NCBI GenBank assembly: GCA_963738375.1
Contig: CAVTWL010000002.1
Location: 248,001 to 312,000 of the forward strand
Direction: 5' to 3'
Length of the DNA: 64,000 nt
DNA from: Bog-159 sp963738375
Lineage (GTDB): Bacteria; Acidobacteriota; Terriglobia; Bryobacterales; Bryobacteraceae
Positions 1 through 8,548 of the stretch are shown one piece after another. Under the pieces are notes generated by a model. That model was given only the letters and a program-made list of their open reading frames with translations. It had not been told where the DNA came from and did no database searches. A program made the translations under genes and the position numbers. Every line of letters starts with the position of its first letter. Positions within the stretch are counted from its first letter, which is position 1.

Positions 1-740
1 TCATGGTGCTGGACAAGAAAGGCAAGCTGCCGGTAGAGACCCTGCAGGAAATGCTCGTGGAAAAAGGAATCGCGCCGCAAGCGGCGAGCGATGTGCTGGC
101 TCAACTGGGGGGGGACGGTGCGGAAAGCCTGACCTCGGGCCCGTTGGCAGCCAGCCCCGCGGCGGAAGATGTACGGCGGCTGCTCGACCTGGCGGACGCC
201 ATGGGTTTCGCCGATTATCTGCGCTTCGATTCCGGCGTGGTGCGGGGTCTATCCTATTACACCGGTACGGTTTTCGAGGGCTTCGACGCCGCACGCCAGT
301 TCCGCGCCATCTTCGGCGGCGGCCGCTATGACAATCTGTTCGCCGATATGACCGGAACCGCGCGCCCCGCGGTGGGAATGGGTTTTGGCGATGTGGTGAT
401 CGCTGAAATTCTGGGCGAGTTGAAGGGCTGGGCACCGGGCAAGGGGAAGGTCGAGGTTTGCGTCGGCATGTTCGATAGCGCGCTGAGCAAGGACGCGGCG
501 CGCATCGCGGCGGAACTGATCGCAGCGGGCATTCAGACCGACCTGGCGTTTTCGGTGGGCAAACCGGGAAAGTTTTTCAGTTATGCCGACCGCCGCGGCG
601 CGCGATTCACCGTCTTTTTGGCGCCGGGCGAATTGGCCGAAGGCGCGGCGGCGGTAAAAGAAATGGCCAGCGGCGAACAGAGCAAAGTACCGTTGGACCA
701 ATTGGCGGAATGGTTGAAAGCGCGGCTGGCAGCCAGTTAG
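1..740 (+). CDS. hisS: Histidyl-tRNA synthetase, C-terminal part (5' end outside window)
   Basis: Class II aminoacyl-tRNA synthetase charging tRNA-His in the cytoplasm. About 245 residues are visible, read in frame from base 3; the family is usually about 420 residues, so the N-terminal part lies to the left. Visible hallmarks are the histidine-binding motif GLSYYTG (about residue 82), the GGGRYD motif (about 106) and a motif-3-like GMGFG segment (about 125). The last ~90 residues fit the anticodon-binding domain, with a hydrophobic strand and helix pattern ending in a basic helix. An 8-G tract at 107-114 is in frame here. Its stop codon overlaps by four bases the stop of the convergent pentapeptide gene. 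Function is secure from the motifs; only the missing 5' end limits the call. Confidence 0.95.
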   Translation, partial: MVLDKKGKLPVETLQEMLVEKGIAPQAASDVLAQLGGDGAESLTSGPLAASPAAEDVRRLLDLADAMGFADYLRFDSGVVRGLSYYTGTVFEGFDAARQFRAIFGGGRYDNLFADMTGTARPAVGMGFGDVVIAEILGELKGWAPGKGKVEVCVGMFDSALSKDAARIAAELIAAGIQTDLAFSVGKPGKFFSYADRRGARFTVFLAPGELAEGAAAVKEMASGEQSKVPLDQLAEWLKARLAAS

Positions 741-1150
741 CGAAGCGCGGAACGTCCCTTTTTCGGCCAATTCGAGGGCGCGTGCAAGTCTTCGGGCAGT
801 TTGGTCTGCCCGTCCCCGTGGGTGTGCTGGAGCTGCTCTTCGGTGAGATCTTCGGCCGTGGAAAGATCGGCGCCGCAAATATTGGCGTGCGAGAGGTCCG
901 CGCCCATCAGCCGCGCGCCTACCAGATTCGCGGCGCGCAAATCGGCGTGGCGAAGGTCTGCCCCGCGCAGATTCGCCAGCACCAGATCGGCATCGGAAAG
1001 CTGCGCTCCGGCCAGATTCGCCAGCATCAGATCCGCGCCGCGCATAACCGAAAAGGTGAGATCCGGCTTCTCCTTGGGATTTTCCGCGCGCCACTGGTTC
1101 CAGGCGTTCACGTCGCGCATCAGCAGTTCAAAGTGTTCCTTATCGGCCAT
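737..1150 (-). CDS. Pentapeptide-repeat protein
   Basis: A 137-residue protein whose middle (about residues 37-97) is a run of A(D/N)LxxA-type pentapeptides (GADLM, ANLAG, AQLSD, ADLVL, ANLRG, ADLRH, ADLRA and so on). Such repeats fold into a right-handed quadrilateral beta-helix. The first ~30 residues are polar and the last ~25 are unlike the repeat. No signal peptide or membrane segment is visible, so it should be cytoplasmic. Family members vary widely in role (some mimic DNA and protect gyrase), so no specific function can be given. It is convergent with hisS and overlaps its 3' end by 4 bp. No Shine-Dalgarno is seen; a TACAAT hexamer lies 10 nt before the ATG, fitting a leaderless start. 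Confidence 0.85.
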   Translation of the reverse strand: MADKEHFELLMRDVNAWNQWRAENPKEKPDLTFSVMRGADLMLANLAGAQLSDADLVLANLRGADLRHADLRAANLVGARLMGADLSHANICGADLSTAEDLTEEQLQHTHGDGQTKLPEDLHAPSNWPKKGRSALR

Positions 1151-1158
1151 TCAGCCGA

Positions 1159-1635
1159 TTATTGTAACGCCCTGACCATGAGGTACGCATCGCCGCCATC
1201 CTCGTAATAGCCGCGCTCCAGGCGCACCCGGCGGAAACCGTGCGCACGGTATAGCCGCGCGGCGGCAGCGTTCGCTGGCCGGACCATCAGTTCCACGCGC
1301 CGTATGCCCGCCGGCGGCAACGCGCGCAGAGTGTGGCGCATGAGTGCGTCGCCCACGCCGAGCCGGCGGTAGTCCGGGTGAACGGCCAGCGAAGCAATCT
1401 CGGACTCACGCTTGGCGGCGCACGCCACAGCATATCCCGCGATTCGGCCACGCACCTTGGCCACGATGAAGAAATCGCGGCACTCGCCGTACAGTTCCAG
1501 AAAATAACGGCGGGGCCACGCCTCACGCCCGAAGCTGGCCCGCTCAATCTTCAAAATGCGCGGCAGATGGCGCAGACGGAACGGAACGATCTGGATGTCC
1601 GGCGTCAGACGGCGTTGGCGGTTGAAAGGCCGCAA
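1159..1635 (-). CDS. GNAT N-acetyltransferase, RimI-like
   Basis: A 158-residue GNAT-fold protein. The acetyl-CoA-binding motif A is visible as the beta strand SEIASLAVHPDYR followed by RLGVGDALM (about residues 78-100), and the C-terminal NxxAxxLYxxxGF signature appears as NAAAARLYRAHGF (about 123-135). It most resembles RimI, which acetylates the N-terminus of ribosomal protein S18, but GNAT substrate cannot be settled from sequence alone. The start chosen (ATG 1635) lies 31 bp inside the end of fabI on the same strand, so the two are probably co-transcribed and translationally coupled. No later ATG precedes the conserved core. A second, shorter GNAT gene lies at 51838-52203. Confidence 0.8.
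   Translation of the reverse strand: MRPFNRQRRLTPDIQIVPFRLRHLPRILKIERASFGREAWPRRYFLELYGECRDFFIVAKVRGRIAGYAVACAAKRESEIASLAVHPDYRRLGVGDALMRHTLRALPPAGIRRVELMVRPANAAAARLYRAHGFRRVRLERGYYEDGGDAYLMVRALQ
1161..1166 (-). promoter_or_regulatory. Candidate -10 hexamer of the pentapeptide gene
   Basis: TACAAT on the minus strand, 10 nt upstream of the ATG at 1150, with no Shine-Dalgarno between. It is consistent with transcription starting at or next to the start codon. Sequence-only inference. Confidence 0.3.
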
Positions 1636-2504
1636 TCGATGTGCAGAATCTGCCCCGTGATCTTGCGCGAGTAATCGCTGCCAAGAAACAGCGCCGAATC
1701 GGCCACATCTTCCTTGGAAACCGTCTCCTCAATCGCGCAGCGCCTGGCGCAAATATCCTGAAAATGCTTCCATGCCGCGCTGGCGGTGGCCAGCGGGTCG
1801 GGATGATTTTCGCTTTGCGCGAGTTGAATGGCCTGCTGAAAAATGCGCGCGCGCTGCTGGTCGAGCGCCTGCGGATTGCGCAGGAATGCGCCCATGATAC
1901 CAGTGGCCGCGACGGTTTCGATAGGGCCGGGCGAAAGCGCGTTCACCCGGATTTTCTTCACGCCGAGTTCCAGAGCCAGGTATCGCACGGCGCTCTCCAG
2001 GGCAGACTTGGAAACGCCCATCAGCCCGTAGGATGCCTCCGCTCTTTCCGACGCCTGGTAGGTAAGCGTAATCACGCTGCCCCATTCGCGCAAATTGGGC
2101 TTGGCGAAGCGCACCGCCTTGCACAGCGAATGCGCGGAGATGGTCAGGCTGCGGCAAAAATTGTCGGCGCTGGCCTGCGAGGCCGGCTCGGTGAACAATT
2201 CGTTGGGCGCGAAGGCGATGGCATGCACCAGCACGTCCACCGGATTGTTCTCGAAGCGCGCGAAGAAGCTGGTGATCTCCTCGTCTTTTTCGATGTCGCA
2301 GCGGTCGCCCTGCACGCCGGGATTCTGCAACAGCAGCAGCCGCACACGACTGAAAAACTTCTGCTGATAGCCGATGAAAACATTGGCGCCGTGCTCGGCG
2401 AAGCGTTTGGCGATAGCCCATGCCAGGCTCGACTCGTCGGCCACGCCCAACACCACTACGTTCTTGCCATCCAGACCCATTCCCCGGTGCACGGCTGCGT
2501 TCAT
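1605..2504 (-). CDS. fabI: Enoyl-[acyl-carrier-protein] reductase, FabI type
   Basis: NAD(P)H-dependent reductase of the last step of each fatty acid elongation cycle in type II synthesis. The protein has 299 residues, longer than the usual ~260. The N-terminal nucleotide-binding segment VVVLGVADESSLAWAIAK has the divergent glycine pattern of FabI. The catalytic pattern is seen as Y139 and the triad Y149-x6-K156 (SYGLMGVSK), matching Tyr146, Tyr156 and Lys163 of the E. coli enzyme. RVNALSPGPIETVAATGI follows, then an unusual insertion of about 40 residues (about 207-250) where the substrate-binding loop lies. GAGG-like pairing sequence GAGG sits 6 nt before ATG 2504. It probably forms a unit with the downstream rimI-like gene. 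FabI identity is firm; the effect of the loop insertion on inhibitor or substrate binding is unknown. Confidence 0.92.
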   Translation of the reverse strand: MNAAVHRGMGLDGKNVVVLGVADESSLAWAIAKRFAEHGANVFIGYQQKFFSRVRLLLLQNPGVQGDRCDIEKDEEITSFFARFENNPVDVLVHAIAFAPNELFTEPASQASADNFCRSLTISAHSLCKAVRFAKPNLREWGSVITLTYQASERAEASYGLMGVSKSALESAVRYLALELGVKKIRVNALSPGPIETVAATGIMGAFLRNPQALDQQRARIFQQAIQLAQSENHPDPLATASAAWKHFQDICARRCAIEETVSKEDVADSALFLGSDYSRKITGQILHIDCGLSTANAV

Positions 2505-2549
2505 CGTATCCTCGATTCTTTAAAATACCGCAGTTCGCAGCGCGGAGGA

Positions 2550-3314
2550 CTAAAAGCCAAAGCGGTACCACTTCTTGCGCGGCGCAACCGGTTCGCAATC
2601 GAGAAGCTGAAATTCCTGCCCTTCGATGGCCGCGCGCGGCGCGTCGACGAACAACGTTTGCGCCAGGCCGGCGCTCCAGGTGCGGGCCACAAAATCGAAG
2701 GCTTCGCGCAGCGCGGGCGTACGGTAGCGCGTGTCATGCGCATCGCTGGCGATGAAATGCACGAGGTTGCGGTTCATCAGTTCGATGGCGATGCTCTTGG
2801 CCGTGCGCCCGAATCCGCCGAGGAGCGATTTGGCGGTCACCTGCACCAGCGCGCCGTTTTCCACCCAGGATTGCAATTGGTCGAGGCGCGCCTGCAGCAG
2901 CGCGTTGCGTTCGGGATGCGTAACGATGGGCGTGAGGCCCGCGCCCAGCAGACGATCGAAGATTTCCTGCGTGGTGCGGGGAATCAGGAGGTCGGAGAAT
3001 TCGACCAGCAGATACGAGAGGTGATTGATGGAATACTTGGCTGGATTCGCCAGGGCGTCCTGAATGTTCTCAAGTGTCAGGTGGAAATCGCAGCCGCGAT
3101 GAATGCGAGGAACAGGACCGGCGGCTCGTTGCACCTCCGCGATCCTCTCCGTAATCAACTCGGGATTGAAGGCGAACTCGGAATTCGCGTGCGGTGTCGC
3201 GACGATATCCGTGGTGCCCGACTCGGCCGCAAGGCGCAGCATTCCGACCGAGTCCTCGATGGTCCGCGCGCCATCGTCGAGGCCGTACAGAATGTGGCTA
3301 TGAATATCGACCAA
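2550..3314 (-). CDS. CpsB/YwqE-type PHP-domain protein-tyrosine phosphatase
   Basis: Metal-dependent tyrosine phosphatase of the polymerase-and-histidinol-phosphatase fold. The metal motif VDIHSHILYGLDDG lies at the N-terminus, with later ligands in TPHAN, the HRGCDFHL stretch, VTHPERN and ASDAHD; this order is that of CpsB/Wzb-replacing enzymes of about 254 residues. A longer open frame reaches 3470, but that part is compositionally unlike the family and overlaps the divergent GloVer gene, so I place the start at TTG 3314, directly before VDIHSH. No clear Shine-Dalgarno is seen there. Known partners are bacterial tyrosine kinases; the Wzc-like kinase lies 5 kb away in the polysaccharide operon, and I infer this phosphatase resets it to control chain length. 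Confidence 0.85.
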   Translation of the reverse strand: MVDIHSHILYGLDDGARTIEDSVGMLRLAAESGTTDIVATPHANSEFAFNPELITERIAEVQRAAGPVPRIHRGCDFHLTLENIQDALANPAKYSINHLSYLLVEFSDLLIPRTTQEIFDRLLGAGLTPIVTHPERNALLQARLDQLQSWVENGALVQVTAKSLLGGFGRTAKSIAIELMNRNLVHFIASDAHDTRYRTPALREAFDFVARTWSAGLAQTLFVDAPRAAIEGQEFQLLDCEPVAPRKKWYRFGF

Positions 3315-3351
3315 GTTTGATGCTACTACACGTCGCGCGGCGTGAGCGACA

Positions 3352-5628
3352 ATGGCAGGTGATACTGTAGCGGATTTCCGCGGAGGAAAGAGCCTGTCCA
3401 AAGCCTGTAGCTTGCTGCTGTTTGCCTTAGCCGGCCTTGCGCCGGCGCAGACCTTTTCCGTCTTGCACACCTTCCAATATTTCCCGCATGGAGCATCGCC
3501 CGCGGCGCCCCTCTATCGAGATTCTCTGGGAAATCTTTACGGCACTACCGAATACGGCGGAGCATACAATGCCGGCGTTGTTTTCAAGCTGGATAGCACG
3601 GGCAGCCAGACGGTGCTCCATACCTTCACTGGCGGCGCGGACGGCGGCAATCCGACCGCCGGCGTGACGATGGACTCGGCCGGCAATCTCTACGGTACGG
3701 CGTTTGCCGGCGGATATCCCGGCGTCGGAATCAACAGCCATGGCGCGGGCGTAATTTACAAGATCGAGGCCTCGGGAGTGTACTCGGTGTTGTACGCGTT
3801 CAAAGACGAAGGGGACGGCGCCAATCCTGATTCGGGAGTCATCGTGGATGCCGCCGGGAACTTGTACGGCACGACTTATTGGACCGGAAATATATATAAG
3901 ATCAGCCCGGCGGGCGTGGAAACCGTACTTTACACCTTTACCGAGGGGCCGAGTGGTATTTATCCCGTAGCGGGCGTGACGGCGGATGCTGCAGGCAACC
4001 TCTATGGCACTACTTCGTACGGAGGCGCGTTAGGATTCGGAGCGGTATACAAGCTGAGTTCGTCCGGCGCGTTCACCGTTCTGCACGCGCTCAGCTACAG
4101 CACTTCCAGCGGCGTTATCCTGGACGCGGAAGGCAACCTATATGGCACCGAGTCAGTCGGCGTCTATAAGTTGGCTCCCACTGGAAGTTTTACTCTGCTT
4201 GCCCGAGTTTATAACGGCGGCGGAATCTCCGGGCTGGCGCGCGATTCCTCCAGCAACTTCTACTTTGCGAGCTCAAGCGGAATCGCCAGCCAACCGGCCG
4301 AACTGCACGGCGCCGTTTACAAACTGTCGAGTGGCGGAGCGCTCACCGCGTTGTACGGTTTTTCCGGCTCGGTGCTGGAGGTTGGGAACCGTCCCTTCAA
4401 TGCAGCTCCCATCCTCGATGCGGCCGGTAACCTGTACGGGACAACGCCTAACGAGAGTACCGCTGGGATTATCTACGAGATTGCAGCGAGCGGCGGAGTT
4501 CGGTGGCTATACGATTTCGCGCCCTCGCCGGGAGGCTCGGAGCCGGCCTCCAGCCTAACGTACGACTCCGCCGGTAACCTTTATGGCACTACGGCCGAGG
4601 GCGGCGGCTCCCAGAACGGGGGCACGGTCTACAAGCTGAGCCCGGCCGGCAAGCAAACCGTACTCTACGCGTTCCAGGGCGGCACTACGGACGGAGCGGG
4701 GCCGACGACGGGCGTTGTGTTCGACCACGCCGGTAATCTCTATGGAACCACCCCGACGGGCGGGGTGGGAAGCTGTGTGTACGACTCGGATTTCACGCGA
4801 AGCTGTGGCGTCGTATACAAGGTCAGCCCATCCGGCCAGGAAAGCATCCTGCATTTCTTCTCTGGCGGCGCCGATGGAGGACAGCCCAACGGCTTGGCTA
4901 TCGACTCGCAGGGCAACTTGTATGGCACAGCATCCCTGGGAGGTTTGTCCGAAGGTGTCGTGTTTAAGGTGGACACGGCCGGCGCCTTCTCCGTTCTCTA
5001 CTCTTTTACCGGAGGCTCGGATGGCGGCGAACCGCTGGCCGGCGTCACTGTAGACGCCGCCGGTAATCTTTACGGGACGACGTACGTGCTTGGCGGTTGG
5101 GGCGGCAGCGGCGTCATCTTCAAGATCGATGCGGCTGGCGCCTACAATGTACTTCATTCGTTTCCGGCAGAGTACGACAGTTGCGGTCCCCAAAACTCCC
5201 TCACCCTCGACGCAGAGGGTAATCTTTACGGAACCTGCACCAGCGGCGGTAGCGGCGGCGATGGCTGGATCTTCAAGCTGACTCCCGCCGGCGAGTTGTC
5301 TACTGTGTTCGCCTTCGCTTACCCGTCGGCGGTCGGGCACGCGAATTCCAGCGTGGTTCTCGATGGCGCCGGTAATCTATACGGAACCATCTCCAACGAT
5401 CCCTACGGCTTTTGCCCCGGGACTACAAACGCCTGCGGCGAAGTGTACAGAGTGAGCCCGTCCGGCAAGGAAAACGTGCTTTACTCTTTTACCGGAGGCG
5501 CGGATGGCGCCAGTCCGGTTGGAGTGACATTGGGCGCGGATGGCGCGCTCTACGGCATTGCGACTGGGTTGTTGCCCGTCATCGCGGCCGGCGGCGGCGG
5601 AGTGGCGTTCCGCATTGCACTCCCATAA
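3352..5628 (+). CDS. Secreted GloVer-repeat (GNLYGTT) protein
   Basis: A 758-residue protein made almost wholly of tandem repeats of about 45 residues after a signal peptide (hydrophobic segment LLLFALAGLAPA, about residues 22-33). Each unit has the pattern GNLYGTTxxGG, then G-V-V-F-K-L, then TVLHxFTGGxDG; I count twelve clear GNLYG cores plus two degenerate ones. This is the Gloeobacter/Verrucomicrobia repeat family (GloVer, TIGR03803), predicted to form beta-propeller-like or beta-helical surfaces; no biochemical role is established. It is likely exported or surface-bound. It sits between the CpsB-type phosphatase and the FecR-like gene at the head of the polysaccharide locus, and may be a matrix or adhesin protein, which is inference. 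No C-terminal anchor is visible. Confidence 0.85.
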   Translation: MAGDTVADFRGGKSLSKACSLLLFALAGLAPAQTFSVLHTFQYFPHGASPAAPLYRDSLGNLYGTTEYGGAYNAGVVFKLDSTGSQTVLHTFTGGADGGNPTAGVTMDSAGNLYGTAFAGGYPGVGINSHGAGVIYKIEASGVYSVLYAFKDEGDGANPDSGVIVDAAGNLYGTTYWTGNIYKISPAGVETVLYTFTEGPSGIYPVAGVTADAAGNLYGTTSYGGALGFGAVYKLSSSGAFTVLHALSYSTSSGVILDAEGNLYGTESVGVYKLAPTGSFTLLARVYNGGGISGLARDSSSNFYFASSSGIASQPAELHGAVYKLSSGGALTALYGFSGSVLEVGNRPFNAAPILDAAGNLYGTTPNESTAGIIYEIAASGGVRWLYDFAPSPGGSEPASSLTYDSAGNLYGTTAEGGGSQNGGTVYKLSPAGKQTVLYAFQGGTTDGAGPTTGVVFDHAGNLYGTTPTGGVGSCVYDSDFTRSCGVVYKVSPSGQESILHFFSGGADGGQPNGLAIDSQGNLYGTASLGGLSEGVVFKVDTAGAFSVLYSFTGGSDGGEPLAGVTVDAAGNLYGTTYVLGGWGGSGVIFKIDAAGAYNVLHSFPAEYDSCGPQNSLTLDAEGNLYGTCTSGGSGGDGWIFKLTPAGELSTVFAFAYPSAVGHANSSVVLDGAGNLYGTISNDPYGFCPGTTNACGEVYRVSPSGKENVLYSFTGGADGASPVGVTLGADGALYGIATGLLPVIAAGGGGVAFRIALP

Positions 5629-5692
5629 GAGTCCAACTTACCCGAGATTATTACCCCAACATACCCACCTGATCCAAAAGGAGATTTGCAGC

Positions 5693-6598
5693 ATGCGTAC
5701 GTTTGCTCGCCGGGCCTGCCTCGGCCTTCTCGGAGTTTCCACTCTGTTCATCGCCTATGGCGCCAGCCTCTCCATCGGCCTCGCCGTAGCCAATGGCAGC
5801 TTTCAGTTGGATCATGCCACCGTCCACGGATCCGCCACGCTCTTCGATGGCAACATCATTGAAACCCAGGCCGCTTCGCCGCGATTGCAACTCAATCAGG
5901 GCGTTAAGCTGCAGTTGTCGCCCGACTCGCGCGCGCGCGTCTACGGATCGCGGCTGGTGTTGGAAAAAGGCATGGGCCGCCTGGAATCGGCCAACTACCC
6001 GATCGAAGCCGATGGCTTGCAGATCGTGGCGGATCAGGCCGGCGCTGCCGCGCGCGTCCAACTGAGCGGGACCAATCGAATCATCGTGGCGGCCTCCGAT
6101 GGCCCGATCCATGTGAATAACAGCGGCGGGGTGTTGATCGCGCGGCTGACAAGCGGAAAAGAAATGACCTTTGAGCCCCAGGAAGCCGGCATCGCAACCA
6201 AAGTGTCGGGAATCCTGGCGCTGAAGAATGGCAAATTCATCGTCGTCGACCGCGTCACCAATGTGACCATGCAGGTGCAGGGGGCCAACCTCGAAGCGGA
6301 AGTCGGCAATCTCGTCGAAATCACAGGCAAAGTCGATCCCGCGCCCCCCACCGTCGCCGGCGCTTCCCAGTTGATCGACGTCACCAGCATCAAGCGGTTG
6401 ACCAAGAGCTCTAAGACCGCGGCGGCGGCGGGTGCCGGCGCGGCAGGCGGTGCGGCAGCGGGCGCCGCGACGGCCGGCGGCCTCTCGACAGGCGCCATCG
6501 TCGCCATTGTCGGAGGCGTGGCGGCGGCGGGCACCATCGGCGGCCTCGCGGCCGCGCACGACCTGCCCGGCCAGGGCCAGCCAAGCACCAGCCGCTAA
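5693..6598 (+). CDS. FecR-like periplasmic/membrane protein with Ala-Gly hydrophobic tail
   Basis: 301 residues. An N-terminal hydrophobic segment (about residues 9-31) should export or anchor it. The middle (about 35-225) has the FecR-domain pattern of a short beta-rich fold: a charge-rich strand, then LQLSPDSRARVYGSRLVLEKG and repeated strand-turn units. The C-terminal ~65 residues change sharply: Ala/Gly-rich, a second membrane-like segment (TGAIVAIVGGVAAAGTIGGLAAA), then a short PGQGQPSTSR tail. The ATG at 5693 is preceded by a strong AAAAGGAG site. It lies 65 bp after the GloVer gene and 172 bp before the operon starting with the NusG paralogue. FecR domains act in envelope signalling or peptidoglycan contact, but no partner sigma factor is present. 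The function is not known. Confidence 0.65.
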   Translation: MRTFARRACLGLLGVSTLFIAYGASLSIGLAVANGSFQLDHATVHGSATLFDGNIIETQAASPRLQLNQGVKLQLSPDSRARVYGSRLVLEKGMGRLESANYPIEADGLQIVADQAGAAARVQLSGTNRIIVAASDGPIHVNNSGGVLIARLTSGKEMTFEPQEAGIATKVSGILALKNGKFIVVDRVTNVTMQVQGANLEAEVGNLVEITGKVDPAPPTVAGASQLIDVTSIKRLTKSSKTAAAAGAGAAGGAAAGAATAGGLSTGAIVAIVGGVAAAGTIGGLAAAHDLPGQGQPSTSR

Positions 6599-6757
6599 CG
6601 TCCCTTGCTGAGTCCATCGGAGGGCCGTAACTCGAAGTGTGCGCGCTGCGGCCCCTTCCTCAGCAAAACTTTCCAGAGAAGAAATCTTCCCGATGTTTAC
6701 CAAATGTATGCGGAAACGCTCCTCCCGATTGAGCCCGGAATGGGACTGAGACAGCGA

Positions 6758-6763
6758 TAGCTT
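6758..6763 (+). promoter_or_regulatory. Candidate -10 hexamer of the polysaccharide operon
   Basis: TAGCTT ends 6 nt before the ATG of the NusG-like gene at 6770, with no Shine-Dalgarno between. The 171-bp gap after the FecR-like gene holds no other gene. A leaderless start is inferred; no convincing -35 is seen. Confidence 0.25.
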
Positions 6764-6769
6764 TGCCTT

Positions 6770-7330
6770 ATGACTAAGTCACCCGGTTGGTTCGTACTTA
6801 CCGCCAAGCCAAGGCACGAAAGAGTGGTAGCGGGAAATCTTCAGGCGAAGGGATTGGAATCGTTCGTGCCGTTATACAGGGCGCGCCGGCAATGGTCGGA
6901 CCGCACCCAAACCGTCGACTTACCGCTGTTTCCCGGCTATGTCTTTTGCCGATTCTGCTACGCCAGCCGGATGCCGGTTTTGAATACGCCGGGAGTAACG
7001 TCTCTGGTGAGCTTTTCGGACCAGCCCGCACCGGTGACCGATGACGAGATTTCGCACATCCGCGCCATTCAGTTTTCGGGGCTTCCGTCGCAGCCTTGGC
7101 CTTATCTTCGCCAGGGACAAAGAGCGCGTATTGAGCGCGGCTCGCTGGCCGGGCTCGAAGGCGTGCTCATCCGCGAAAAAGATTCGCTGCGCGTGGTGGT
7201 GTCGGTTGAGTTGTTGCAGCGCGCCGTGGCTGTAGAAATTGACCGGGACATGATTCGCGCGGTGGATGGCGCCGAACACGCGCCGATGGCGCACGTGTAC
7301 CTTACAGGCACGGCCAAAGCGCGGACCTAA
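6770..7330 (+). CDS. NusG paralogue (RfaH/UpxY-type antiterminator)
   Basis: 186 residues with a NusG N-terminal (NGN) domain: GWFVLTAKPRHERVVAGNLQAKG at the start, then the characteristic LPLFPGYVFCRF and VLNTPGVTSLVSF segments, and a C-terminal KOW-like domain (about 118-150, GQRARIERGSLAGLEGVL). Paralogues such as RfaH and UpxY bind RNA polymerase and let it read through long cell-surface operons. Being the first gene of a ~16-kb polysaccharide operon strongly suggests that role here. It is not the housekeeping nusG, which normally sits beside secE and rplK. I cannot identify an ops-like recruitment element in the upstream 171 bp. Confidence 0.88.
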   Translation: MTKSPGWFVLTAKPRHERVVAGNLQAKGLESFVPLYRARRQWSDRTQTVDLPLFPGYVFCRFCYASRMPVLNTPGVTSLVSFSDQPAPVTDDEISHIRAIQFSGLPSQPWPYLRQGQRARIERGSLAGLEGVLIREKDSLRVVVSVELLQRAVAVEIDRDMIRAVDGAEHAPMAHVYLTGTAKART

Positions 7331-7348
7331 CCGTCAACTTCTGAATGC

Positions 7349-7582
7349 ATGACCAATAAGCCCAGAAATCGGGTTGTGGTTTTCCGGCTCAGCCAGGAAG
7401 AGTACGGCTTGCTTACGCAGGCTTGCAGCCGGGCGGGGGCGCGAAATCTCTCCGATTTTACGCGCTCGCGGGTTCTCGAGTGCCTGGAGACCACTTCCCT
7501 GGAACAACGGGTGGCGGCGCTCCAGATGCAACTGGATTGTCTGATGCAAGGAGTGTTTCATGTCGAAATGCAGCAGTCATAG
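7349..7582 (+). CDS. Small ribbon-helix-helix-like protein
   Basis: 77 residues. The pattern VVVFRLSQEEYGLLTQACSR followed by a turn and NLSDFTRSRVLECL resembles the beta-alpha-alpha ribbon-helix-helix core seen in MobC/NikA-type accessory proteins and small repressors; the remainder is a short amphipathic helix (LEQRVAALQMQLDCLMQ) that could dimerise. It is in the polysaccharide operon, 18 bp after the NusG paralogue, and its last 23 bp overlap the start of the Wza gene. I infer a DNA-binding regulator of the locus, but the family assignment is only by pattern and no operator can be identified. Confidence 0.6.
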   Translation: MTNKPRNRVVVFRLSQEEYGLLTQACSRAGARNLSDFTRSRVLECLETTSLEQRVAALQMQLDCLMQGVFHVEMQQS

Positions 7583-8531
7583 TGCGGTCGTAATGCTGGC
7601 ATGCGCCTTGGCGTTAACCCTATTGCCGGCAGCGGCGGCGCAGATGCGTGCGGTACCAGAAAATGGAGCCAACCTGCCTGCGCAACGCATCGGCGCCAAC
7701 GATCTGATCGCGATTTCGGTTTACGACGCGCCGGAACTGACGCGCACGGTGCGGGTAGGCGCGGATGGATCGATGCGCCTCCCCATGCTGAAGCGGCGAA
7801 TCCAAGCCGAGGGACTGATGCCCGGCGAACTGGAGACAGCCATCCAATCGGCCCTGGTGGCGGAAGGGCTGATTGTAGATCCCTTCGTCACGGTGACCAT
7901 CGCCGAATACAACAGCCGTCCCATTTCGGTGGCTGGGGCGGTGAAGCAGCCGCTGACATTTCAAGCGTCCGGGCCGGCAACGCTGCTTGAAGCGATTACC
8001 AAGGCGGGCGGACTTGCGCCGGAAGCGGGTCCGGAAATCCTGGTCAGCCGCGCGCAATCGGGCGCCGACGGCACGGTGACGTCGCTGGTGCAGCGAATTC
8101 TGGTGAAAGGCCTGATCGACGCTGCCGATCCCACGCTGAATATCACGCTGATCGGAGGCGAAGAAATTCGCGTTCCCGAGGTAGGCAGGGTCTACGTCAT
8201 CGGCAACGTGAAGAAGCCCGGCGCGTTCGCAATGCAAGATGGCTTGGAGTCGACCGTGCTGAAGATGCTGGCTCTATCGGAAGGGTTAATGCCGTACGCG
8301 TCGAAGGATGCCTACATCTACCGGCGGGAAGCCAACGGCAGCAAGAACGAAATTGCAGTTCCACTAAACAAAATCATGGACCGCAAGGCGCCGGACCAGC
8401 CGCTGCTGGCCAATGACATTCTCTACGTACCCGACAACAAAGGACGCCGGATGACCTTGGGCGCTCTTGAAAAAGTACTGGTGTTCGGCGCGGGCGCGAG
8501 TTCCGCGCTGATTTACGCGGGCGTGAAATAA
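7560..8531 (+). CDS. Wza-type polysaccharide export protein
   Basis: 323 residues. A signal peptide (hydrophobic residues about 10-26, ending AAAAQ) precedes the Poly_export domain, recognisable by RIGANDLIAISVYDAPELTRTVRVGADGSMRLPML, followed by SLBB-type segments (SVAGAVKQPLTF; VYVIGNVKKPGAFAM) and a C-terminal hydrophobic stretch (VFGAGASSALIYAGV). This family forms the outer-membrane and periplasmic exit channel for Wzy-made polysaccharide, working with the Wzc kinase encoded next. No lipobox cysteine is seen at the cleavage site, unlike E. coli Wza. AAGGAG lies 6 nt before the ATG, inside the preceding gene, showing tight coupling. Confidence 0.9.
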   Translation: MSKCSSHSAVVMLACALALTLLPAAAAQMRAVPENGANLPAQRIGANDLIAISVYDAPELTRTVRVGADGSMRLPMLKRRIQAEGLMPGELETAIQSALVAEGLIVDPFVTVTIAEYNSRPISVAGAVKQPLTFQASGPATLLEAITKAGGLAPEAGPEILVSRAQSGADGTVTSLVQRILVKGLIDAADPTLNITLIGGEEIRVPEVGRVYVIGNVKKPGAFAMQDGLESTVLKMLALSEGLMPYASKDAYIYRREANGSKNEIAVPLNKIMDRKAPDQPLLANDILYVPDNKGRRMTLGALEKVLVFGAGASSALIYAGVK

Positions 8532-8548
8532 GCCCGGACGGTGACTAT

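Noticed and set aside
3500..5600. DNA repeat array
   Set aside because: Repeats are coding GloVer units with drift at third positions.
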